Origin: Planctomycetota bacterium
Lineage (GTDB): Bacteria > Planctomycetota > SZUA-567 > H5-PLA8
NCBI GenBank assembly: GCA_027493525.1
Contig: JAOSKN010000001.1
Span: 62,001-126,000, forward strand
Length of the DNA: 64,000 nucleotides
Reading direction: 5' to 3'
A model generated the notes under the pieces. The model saw nothing but the letters and a program-made list of their open reading frames with translations. It was not told where the DNA came from and did not search any database. Below are positions 57,669 to 64,000 of the stretch, piece after piece. Both the position numbers and the translations under genes were made by a program. Numbering within the stretch: the first letter of the stretch is position 1; each line of letters starts with the position of its first letter.

Positions 57669-58892
57669 CTAATCCGCGGCGCAGGCATCCTGAGCCGCCT
57701 GCCCGCGCGCGAATCCTTCCAACTGCCGCAGATACCACGTCACGAAACGCTCCACGTCGCCCTCGCAGTCCGAGTACGGACCGGGCTCGTAACTCGCGCT
57801 GCAAATGCCGGCCTGGTTGTCTTCGCAAAGCTTCCAGTCCTGCTCGCCCGTGGCTTCCCAGAAGGCCGTGAGCTTCGCGAGGTCGTAGTCCCGGCCCTCC
57901 TGCGCGTCCTCGCGAACCAGCCACAGCGCGTCGATGCCCGTGCGCGCGGGGCCGCTCGGAACGAACGAGAAGCTGACGGCGTGGTCGCCGCAGGCGATGA
58001 ACATCAGGTTGGGAAAGACGATGAACCCGAGCACGCCACAGTCGCGCTCGGACAGGCTGCCCATCAGGGGCGCGAGCGGCTTCCCGTCGAGGCTCTGCGT
58101 GAAGTAGTCCGCGCGCGCCGTCGGGTAGCGCGAGACGTGGTAGCCGTCGCCGAGAATCCGGCGCGTGAGCAGACCGCGGGCATGGTAGCCTTCGACGCGC
58201 CGCTCGCACGCTGCGCGCTCGTCCTCGCCCGCCGGCGACATGAGCCGCGTGTATTCGGGGTGCCCGACCGGGCAGTGATAGCACTCGCGGGAGTTTTCCA
58301 CGACGAGCTTCCAGTTGGCGCGCACGTCGTACCGCTTCGCCGCGGCGATCCGCGCGCGGGCCAGGCCGTGCGGCGCGAGGTAAGGCGTCACGTCGGCGGC
58401 AAGCCGCTCGAAGGGCGGGCGCCGTGAAGCGAACGAGACGAAGATCAGGCCCTCGACCTCGGCCACGTGCGCGGGCTTGAGGCCGAACGCGTCCGGGTCG
58501 AAGCCCTCGGGCATCGACTTGGCCGTGTGCAGCCGCCCGCCGGGCTCGTAGACCCACTGGTGGTACGGGCAGACCAGTTTCTTCGCATGGCCGTGCGCTT
58601 CGAGGCAGATGCGCGAGCCGCGATGCCGGCAGACGTTGAAATGCGCATGCAGCGCTCCGTCCGCGGCGCGGATCACGATCAGCGACTCGCCGCCGAGTTC
58701 GAAGGTAAACCAGTCTCCCGGCCGCCGCGCCTGCGAGACATGCCCGGCGAAGAGCCACCCGCGCGCGTAGACGTAGGCCCGGTCCAGGTTCTCGAACTCC
58801 GGCGCGAGGTAGAACGGTTGCGGGAGCGACCAGCGCGGGCGGCGCTCCCGGATCAAGGCGGCCAGGCGTTCGGGCGAAAGGGGCGTCGGCAT
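57669..58892 (-). CDS. Rieske non-haem iron oxygenase, alpha subunit
   Basis: A 407-residue aromatic-ring-hydroxylating-type oxygenase. The Rieske [2Fe-2S] ligands are C-x-H in NVCRHRGSRICLEAHG and C-x-x-H in LVCPYHQWVYEPGG. The catalytic mononuclear-iron motif is present as ENSRECYHCPVGHPEYTRLM with two His, and a late Asp in GRDYDLAKLTAFWEATG may be the third ligand. Relatives include choline/carnitine monooxygenase-like and plant-type Rieske enzymes; the substrate is not determined. The reductase partner is not encoded nearby. It is divergent from an AraC gene (gap 118 bp) and upstream of the GH4 gene. Confidence 0.85.
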   Translation of the reverse strand: MPTPLSPERLAALIRERRPRWSLPQPFYLAPEFENLDRAYVYARGWLFAGHVSQARRPGDWFTFELGGESLIVIRAADGALHAHFNVCRHRGSRICLEAHGHAKKLVCPYHQWVYEPGGRLHTAKSMPEGFDPDAFGLKPAHVAEVEGLIFVSFASRRPPFERLAADVTPYLAPHGLARARIAAAKRYDVRANWKLVVENSRECYHCPVGHPEYTRLMSPAGEDERAACERRVEGYHARGLLTRRILGDGYHVSRYPTARADYFTQSLDGKPLAPLMGSLSERDCGVLGFIVFPNLMFIACGDHAVSFSFVPSGPARTGIDALWLVREDAQEGRDYDLAKLTAFWEATGEQDWKLCEDNQAGICSASYEPGPYSDCEGDVERFVTWYLRQLEGFARGQAAQDACAAD

Positions 58893-59010
58893 GCGCGGCT
58901 CCGCGGCGTTCGGGAATACGCGTTAACCCTACGCCGCGCGCGACTCATTCGTCGTTGCCAAGACCCGCCGCGCATTTATCATTTTCAACCGGAATGGAGG
59001 CGCGCCCCGA

Positions 59011-59898
59011 GTGTACCGACCCCCGCCCGCCATGCTCCGCGCCTTCCGCGAAGGCTGGGCCGTCGTGGAGCACAAAAAGAAGCAGGCGCAGGGCCGGGTG
59101 GGTCCCAGCACCTCGGACTGCGACGAGGCCTACTTGGTGCTGCTGGGCGAACTGGAAATCCTGCGCGGGCGGAGCTGGGCGCCGGCGCCGCCGGGAACCT
59201 TGGCGTTTCATCCCGCGCGCAAGCGCTACGGAATCCGCCCGAAGCGAGGCTACAACGGTCCGGCGCGAATCGTCAGCATCCTCTTCCGCGCGCCGCGCGG
59301 CTGGCAACCCAACCTGCCAAGAGGCCCGATCCGGCTGGGGGCGTCCTGGTGGCGGCGCTTCCTGGACCTCGAGGCGCAGGCCGACTACAGCGCAAGCGGG
59401 CAGCGCGTGCTGCCGGTCCGGGCGCTGATGGACCTGTTGGAGAAACTGGGCGCCGCGCTGAATCCGCCGGCGCGCGGCGGCCGGCGCGCGCCCGCGGAGC
59501 GGGAACCGCGGAAGCCCGACACGCAAGCAGGCTGGTTGGAATTGTGGGCGCGCGCCGAAGACGCGATTCGCGAACGCGCCGCGGGGGGCCTTACCGCCGC
59601 CGAACTGGCCGAGGCCCTGCACGTCTCGCCGACGCAACTGCGCCGCGTCTTCAATGCCGCGCGCGGGCTTCCACCCAAGGCCGCGCTGACGGCATGGCGC
59701 CTTGACGAGGCCAAGCGCCTGCTCCGCGAGGGACGCCTCAACGCCGGCGAGGTCGCCGCGCGCGTCGGTTACGCCAGCCTGCCCCGCTTCTCCGCCGCCT
59801 TCAAGGCCGCCACGGGCGAGCCGCCGAGCCGGTATGCGGAATCGGTCTTCAGCACCGGGCCACGGCGCCGGCGCTCGGCAAAGGTTCAGGAGAGGTGA
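59011..59898 (+). CDS. AraC-family regulator beside the Rieske gene
   Basis: A 295-residue regulator. The N-terminal sensing half (residues ~1-180) is weakly conserved; DEAYLVLLGELEILRGRSWA is cupin-like. The C-terminal HTH pair is clear: LTAAELAEALHVSPTQLRRV and LNAGEVAARVGYASLPRFSA, then FKAATGEPPSRYAES. The annotated start is GTG 59011, with GGAGG 11 bases upstream; ATG 59032 is an alternative. It is divergent from the Rieske oxygenase, so it probably regulates it. It is convergent with the first PhyH gene of the LacI cluster. Confidence 0.82.
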   Translation: MYRPPPAMLRAFREGWAVVEHKKKQAQGRVGPSTSDCDEAYLVLLGELEILRGRSWAPAPPGTLAFHPARKRYGIRPKRGYNGPARIVSILFRAPRGWQPNLPRGPIRLGASWWRRFLDLEAQADYSASGQRVLPVRALMDLLEKLGAALNPPARGGRRAPAEREPRKPDTQAGWLELWARAEDAIRERAAGGLTAAELAEALHVSPTQLRRVFNAARGLPPKAALTAWRLDEAKRLLREGRLNAGEVAARVGYASLPRFSAAFKAATGEPPSRYAESVFSTGPRRRRSAKVQER

Positions 59899-59989
59899 AC
59901 CGCCTTACGCGAAAGAACCACGCGGCGCCGGGTTTCTGGATCGCCCATGCCTCGGGGTCTTTCGGCCACCACGTTCGGCGTCCCACGCC

Positions 59990-60733
59990 TCAGCCTTTCA
60001 CTCCCAGGCTCTTTCCGGTGCGTTGACCGCGAACCATGAAGGCCGCCTGGGCGAAGCCGTAATCGTAATCGTCCTTTGACGCGTCACGGTACGTGGGAAT
60101 CAGCGCCCAGCGATCGCGCCCGGTGGTGTTCGGGTAGGAGGCGTGCAGCAGCAGGTCGTGAAAGAAGACGGCCGTCCCCGCCCGCGCGGGCAGGTCCACG
60201 GCCTTCGACTCGTCGATGTCTTCCTTGCGCATGCGATTGCCGAAGCCGATGCCTTCCTCGTCGCGCCCGCCATGCTGGAACACGCGCGTGTGGGAGCCCG
60301 GCAGCACCTTCAGGCAGCCGTTCTCGCGCGTCGCGTCGTCGAGGGCGATCCAAAGCGAGTACTTGTTCGCGCCGTGCCAGTACTGCCAGTCCTGGTGCCA
60401 GGGCGAACCGAAGTCGACGCCCGCGGATTTGAAGACGATCTTGTCGCTCCAGAACTCCAGATTCGGCCCGACGAGATCCTCCAGGATGTCCACCAGCCGC
60501 GGATCGGCGTTGAAGCGCTTGAAGAAGCCGCTGTTCAGCGAGAGGCCCACGTAGACGCCGTTGGCCTTGTTCCTCGGCTTCTCGCCGCGCGCCGCGCATT
60601 CGGCGTTGACGGCGTCCAGCACGCGCCGGACTTCGGCCTTGGCCTCCTGCATGTACTCGCCGGGGAACAGGTCCTCCACGACGATATAGCCGTCCTTCTC
60701 GAATGCGGCCTTGCGGCTGGCGGCGACAAGCAT
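59990..60733 (-). CDS. PhyH-family dioxygenase under the LacI operator
   Basis: A 247-residue PhyH oxygenase. The iron site is seen as H-x-D in GSPWHQDWQYWHGANKYS and a distal His in AVFFHDLLLHASYPNTTGRD, with Arg following as the 2-oxoglutarate ligand. GCLKVLPGSHTRVFQHGG is the typical PhyH block. ATG 60733 has AAGGAG seven bases upstream. It has its own upstream region containing the palindrome GGGAACGTTCCC at 60771-60782, identical to that in front of lacI, so it should belong to the same regulon. A terminator hairpin at 60794-60826 separates it from the upstream PhyH gene. The nearest non-haem iron neighbours (Rieske, second PhyH) suggest an oxidative pathway. Confidence 0.83.
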   Translation of the reverse strand: MLVAASRKAAFEKDGYIVVEDLFPGEYMQEAKAEVRRVLDAVNAECAARGEKPRNKANGVYVGLSLNSGFFKRFNADPRLVDILEDLVGPNLEFWSDKIVFKSAGVDFGSPWHQDWQYWHGANKYSLWIALDDATRENGCLKVLPGSHTRVFQHGGRDEEGIGFGNRMRKEDIDESKAVDLPARAGTAVFFHDLLLHASYPNTTGRDRWALIPTYRDASKDDYDYGFAQAAFMVRGQRTGKSLGVKG

Positions 60734-60770
60734 GGCGAGCTCCTTCGGGTTCGACAGGGGACGCCTGTCC

Positions 60771-60782
60771 GGGAACGTTCCC
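60771..60782. promoter_or_regulatory. LacI-type operator GGGAACGTTCCC, copy 2
   Basis: A perfect 12-base palindrome with a central CG, the LacI-family hallmark. It lies 37 bases upstream of the PhyH start (60733). An adjacent inverted repeat, GACAGG-N5-CCTGTC (60753-60769), sits between operator and ribosome-binding site. The same 12-mer lies before lacI at 62580. Confidence 0.7.
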
Positions 60783-60793
60783 AGGCACAAGCT

Positions 60794-60826
60794 AAAAAAA
60801 CGGCCTCGCGCCGGCGCGGCGAGGCC
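60794..60826 (-). terminator. Rho-independent terminator after the LacI-proximal PhyH gene
   Basis: On the minus strand, GGCCTCGC and GCGAGGCC (60826-60819 and 60809-60802) form an eight-base GC-rich stem with a nine-base loop, followed by seven T (60800-60794). The stem begins at the last base of the PhyH stop codon (60826). This is the strongest terminator in the window. Confidence 0.75.
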
Positions 60827-61518
60827 TAACTCGCGGGGCGCAGGATCTTCCATTGCGCGCCGTTCCCGCCCACGGTCGAGGCTTCCTGGTACGACACGAT
60901 GAACGCACGGCGTTTCCCGTCGGTCGCGTTGCCCTTCGACGCATGCCACAACAGCGCGCTGAAGAGCAGCACCGAACCGGCCCGCGCCGGCGCCGGGACG
61001 GCCTTCGAGAGGTCCACCAGCGGCTCGGGCATCGAGAGCCGGCACTGCCCGTCGGGGCGTGTGACGTGCTCCTGCAGGCCCGCGCGATGGCTGCCGGGCA
61101 CCACCCATAGGCAGCCGTTCTCGGGCGTGGCGTCCTGCAGCGGAACCCAGACCGACATGCGCGTGCGGCTGCTCGAATTCTGGATGTAGTACGCGTCGTC
61201 CTGGTGCCAGTGGCAGACCTCGGGGGAGCGCGGCGGCTTGGCGGTGAGCTTCGCCGAGTAGATCGCGATGCCCGGCCGCACGATCTCTTCGATCAGCGCG
61301 AGCAGGCGCTCGTCCTGCGCGAAGGCGCGGGTCTTCTCGCTGCGCTGCGCGAGGCTCATCACCCAGCCCCGGTGCGGCGCGTCGGCGGCGGCCGGGGCTT
61401 CGAGCCGGTCGATCTCGCGGTCCAACTCGGAGAGTTCGCCGGCGGGGAAGACGCCTGGCGCCAGCACGAAGCCCTGCGTTTCGTACTCCCGCAACTGCGC
61501 GGGCGTGAGTTTGATCAT
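60826..61518 (-). CDS. PhyH-family dioxygenase, co-transcribed with LacI
   Basis: A 230-residue PhyH oxygenase. H-x-D appears in EVCHWHQDDAYYIQNSSSRT; the distal His is in SVLLFSALLWHASKGNATDG with a following Arg (KRRAFIVSYQ). GCLWVVPGSHRAGLQEHVTR is the conserved strand-turn. The start ATG 61518 overlaps the LacI stop (ATGA), so it is translationally coupled to the regulator. It ends in a clear terminator. The overlap shows that this regulator and this enzyme are one functional unit. Substrate unknown, but a sugar- or polyol-derived inducer is expected from the LacI family. Confidence 0.83.
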   Translation of the reverse strand: MIKLTPAQLREYETQGFVLAPGVFPAGELSELDREIDRLEAPAAADAPHRGWVMSLAQRSEKTRAFAQDERLLALIEEIVRPGIAIYSAKLTAKPPRSPEVCHWHQDDAYYIQNSSSRTRMSVWVPLQDATPENGCLWVVPGSHRAGLQEHVTRPDGQCRLSMPEPLVDLSKAVPAPARAGSVLLFSALLWHASKGNATDGKRRAFIVSYQEASTVGGNGAQWKILRPAS

Positions 61519-62566
61519 GACGTTCGCGCCTCCGCATTCGCGCCGGCCGGCTTGAAGTGGGCGGACGACTCGCGCACCCTCAGTTCGCCAGGAATGTTTC
61601 GTTCGATTGGGCTCTTGGCGCGGCCTTCGAGCAGACGGTCCATCTCTTCGACGCAGGCCTCGCCCATCCCGAAGGCCGGCTGCGCGAAGGCCGTGCAGGG
61701 CGGATCCATGTTCCGCGCGGCGTCGAGGTCGTCGAAGCTGGCCACCGCGAAGTCGGCCCCGATGCGCAGGCCCCGCGCGCGCAGGATGCGGTAGGCTTCC
61801 ATCGCGCCGGCCTGGTGCCCCAGGATCAAGCCGTCGGGGCGCGCCGGCGCGTCGAAGGCCGCCTCGAGCGCCTCCACGACCTTCGGCCCGTGCGCGTACT
61901 CCGACCCGACGTGAAGCGCCAGATCCTGCTTCGGCAATCCGTAAAGCTCCCAGACCTCGCGGATGCCGCGCCCGAAGGGGCCGTATTCGATCGACAGCCA
62001 GTCGAAGGCCACCACGCGCCGGCATCCGAGGCGAACCAGGTGGTCGGCGAGCGTGCGCCCGGCGTGCGGGAAGTCCGTCCAGCAGTGCGGGTCGTCGGGC
62101 GTCTCTTTGTGCCGCCAGTTCACGCCCATCCAGGGGATGCGATAGCGCTTGAGGAACTCCAGCGTGGGGCGCTGTACGGAACCGAGAAAGAAGAAGCCGC
62201 GGACCTGCTTCTCGCAAGCGAGGCGCTGCAGCGCGAATGGGTCCGAAAGATCCTCGATGAAAATCTGCAGGTCGTAGCCCAGGCGCTTGGCGCCGTGCGC
62301 GAGTCCTTCGAGCTTCTGCGCCTGGAGCGTGGCGCTCAGGATGCCCCGCGAACTGGCGTTGGGGATCACGACGCCGAGGAGGCGGTTATCGCCCCGGCGC
62401 AAGGCGCGCGCGGCGGTGTTGGGCCGGTAGCGCAGCGCCCCCGCGGCGGCGAGGACCTTCTTGCGCGCGGCCTCGCTGACGGCGCCCTCCCCGCCAGGAC
62501 CCGGGCGACGGTGGATTTGCCTACGCCGGCGCGGCGGGCGATATCGACAATGCCAGGTCGGGTCAT
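61515..62566 (-). CDS. LacI-family repressor, one frame break in the DNA-binding head
   Basis: About 350 residues when repaired. The head is MTRPGIVDIARRAGVGKSTV ARVLAG, continuing EGAVSEAARKKVLAAAGALR and YRPNTAARALRRG, a standard LacI helix-turn-helix plus hinge. The frame breaks at four C (62489-62492; one base missing). The effector core follows: LLGVVIPNASSRGILSATLQ, GFFFLGSVQRP, FAVASFDDLDAARNMDPPCT. GAGGAG precedes ATG 62566. It overlaps the PhyH gene, and its promoter contains the GGGAACGTTCCC operator, so it is probably autoregulated. The effector is not known. Without repair, the head and core appear as two separate frames. Confidence 0.82.
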
Positions 62567-62579
62567 GGGCTCCTCGACT

Positions 62580-62591
62580 GGGAACGTTCCC
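62580..62591. promoter_or_regulatory. LacI-type operator GGGAACGTTCCC, copy 1
   Basis: Perfect palindrome extended by flanking T/A to TGGGAACGTTCCCA (62579-62592). It lies 14 bases before the lacI start, just downstream of a TAAATT that could be the -10 box (minus strand), a position suited to repression. Identical to the copy at 60771. Confidence 0.72.
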
Positions 62592-62786
62592 AAATTTACC
62601 CCGCGCCCCGTCCCAACGCAAGAAGATTCCAATGTCTCACGCGCCCGGCGCCCTCCGCCGCCCCCTGCCCCCGAGCTCGTAAGGAGTTACGCACCCGCGC
62701 CGGACGGCGCGTTTTGACCTTTGCCATCCCGGCGACCGCGATACGCTCATGGCGGTTGGGTTGCCCAGCCAGGAGGATCCGCCCGC

Positions 62787-63812
62787 ATGCCGCACAACCT
62801 CACCTTCCACGACAAGATCACGACCATCGAACGGCATTTCCTGGACGAGCAGAAGGCGCACCCCGAAGCAACCGGCGAACTGACCCAGATCCTGTACGAC
62901 CTGGCCCTGGCCGGTAAGATGATCGCGAGCAAGACGATCCAGGCGGGGCTCGCCGATATCCTGGGCGCCACCGGCTCCCGGAACGTGCAGGGCGAGACCG
63001 TCCAGAAACTCGACCAGTTCGCCGACGAGACCATCTTCCGGCTCAACGACCACACCGGCCGGCTGGCGTGCATGGCCAGCGAGGAGCAGGATGAACTGAT
63101 CCCCATTCCGGAAAAGTACCCGAAGGGCCGCTACGTCCTGCTTTACGACCCGCTCGACGGGAGCAGCAATATCGACGTGAACGTCTCGGTCGGTTCGATC
63201 TTCGCGATCTACCGGCGCAAGACCCCGGAAGGCACGCCCGGCACGCTCGAGGACTGCCTGCAACCGGGCCGCAAGCTCGTCGCGGCAGGATACGTGATCT
63301 ACGGTTCGAGCACCATGCTCGTCTACACCACCGGCAACGGCGTCCACGGCTTCACGCTCAACCGCATGCTCGGCGAATTCCTGCTCTCGCACCCGAACAT
63401 CAAGATGCCGGCCAAGCCCAAGTATTACAGCGTGAACCAAGCCTACGAGCCCTACTGGTCTCCGGGCGTGCTGCAATACGTGCGCTGGCTGCAAACGGGC
63501 GAGAATAATCTTTCCCTGCGCTATATCGGCTCGCTGGTCGCCGACTTCCACCGCAACCTGCTCGCCGGAGGCCTGTTCTGCTACCCCGCCGACCGGAAGG
63601 ATCCCAAGAAACCCGGCGGCAAGCTGCGCCTGCTCTACGAAGCCGCGCCGCTGGCGTTCATCGCCGAACAGGCCGGCGGCTACGCTACCAACGGGCATTC
63701 GGGAATCCTGGACCTCGAGCCCACCAAGCTCCACCAGCGCGTGCCCCTGTTCATTGGCGACAAGAAGCTGGCGGAGAAGGCCGAGGAATACATCGCGAAG
63801 TTCGACAAGTAG
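62787..63812 (+). CDS. fbp: Fructose-1,6-bisphosphatase, class I
   Basis: A 341-residue class I FBPase. Motifs: [31 protein letters not shown] (metal-binding Glu), and the core [10 protein letters not shown] in [20 protein letters not shown], with [20 protein letters not shown] and [17 protein letters not shown] near the end. It converts fructose 1,6-bisphosphate to fructose 6-phosphate in gluconeogenesis. I set the start at ATG 62787, with AGGAGG nine bases upstream; the longer frame from 62721 is unsupported. The gene is divergent from the lacI cluster. The remaining 188 bases to the window end hold nothing I recognise. Confidence 0.93.
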   Translation: MPHNLTFHDKITTIERHFLDEQKAHPEATGELTQILYDLALAGKMIASKTIQAGLADILGATGSRNVQGETVQKLDQFADETIFRLNDHTGRLACMASEEQDELIPIPEKYPKGRYVLLYDPLDGSSNIDVNVSVGSIFAIYRRKTPEGTPGTLEDCLQPGRKLVAAGYVIYGSSTMLVYTTGNGVHGFTLNRMLGEFLLSHPNIKMPAKPKYYSVNQAYEPYWSPGVLQYVRWLQTGENNLSLRYIGSLVADFHRNLLAGGLFCYPADRKDPKKPGGKLRLLYEAAPLAFIAEQAGGYATNGHSGILDLEPTKLHQRVPLFIGDKKLAEKAEEYIAKFDK

Positions 63813-64000
63813 GCCGCTCGAAAAACCATCCGAAATCGGCAATCCGGGCAGGGCGCCACTCCGTCTTATCCCTTGGCGTACGCATGCGGACTCTCTACTC
63901 GACCAGCCGCGCGGCTTGGCGCGAGCGATCTCGTTTCCAATTCTTTCCGAGACTCGTACTCGTGATTTGACTGCGCCGGCTCGTAATTGGGCCCAATCGG

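Overview
This is a GC-rich bacterial window, gene-dense, with no rRNA, tRNA, CRISPR array, transposase or phage gene that I could recognise. The gene content points to a Gram-negative, PVC-type organism, most likely Planctomycetota or a relative (inference). The evidence is an LpxA, a TonB-like protein, an AsmA-like giant, an H-X9-DG-type pseudopilin, a sulfatase-fold hydrolase, secreted GH123-like proteins, paralogues with an L-H-E-W-G-V-F motif, and several PhyH oxygenases. Housekeeping genes include tig-clpP-clpX, serA, cca, rsgA, lpxA, phoU, pit and fbp.

Layout. 1-5.4 kb: a truncated sulfatase-fold hydrolase, an M48 protease, and two PhyH-type oxygenases divergent from an AraC regulator. 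5.6-18.7 kb: envelope and export genes (TonB-like, parvulin PPIase, a ~1900-residue AsmA-like protein with a zinc-ribbon/FHA-like head), a histone-deacetylase-fold enzyme, a PulJ-like pseudopilin, a zinc-ribbon membrane protein and CCA-adding enzyme. 18.8-23.3 kb: a lone cyclic-nucleotide-binding protein, a secreted HEAT/TPR protein and an unknown with a PqqD-like tail. 23.3-30.8 kb: two tandem secreted DNRLRE/GH123-like paralogues, divergent from a CehA/McbA-type PHP hydrolase. 30.8-34.9 kb: a 622-bp regulatory-looking gap with a duplicated 27-nt element, then tig-clpP-clpX. 35-37.5 kb: two secreted HEWGVF paralogues. 37.6-40.6 kb: phosphate cluster (phoU divergent from DUF47-pit), the Pit carrying a C-terminal FN3-like domain. 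40.6-53.1 kb: aminotransferase, MBL hydrolase, serA, SirB1-like, pseudopilin, DUF58, receiver-DUF4388, rsgA, a class III cyclase and lpxA. 53.2-56.2 kb: a composite protein with two embedded pilin-head-like modules. 56.2-62.6 kb: a catabolic island (GH4, Rieske oxygenase, AraC, two PhyH, LacI) with two identical GGGAACGTTCCC operators. 62.8-63.8 kb: class I fructose-bisphosphatase.

How the genes work together. The phosphate genes form a textbook PhoU/DUF47/Pit set. tig-clpP-clpX links nascent-chain folding with degradation. The GH4-Rieske-PhyH-LacI island looks like a sugar-linked, non-haem-iron oxidative catabolic locus under LacI repression. The cyclase and the cyclic-nucleotide-binding protein are potential partners in nucleotide second-messenger signalling but lie 31 kb apart.

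Quality caveat. At least 16 single-base frame breaks lie mostly in short homopolymers, including in clpX, pit and TonB. I treat them as probable sequence errors and describe the genes as if repaired. The coordinates given span the repaired genes.
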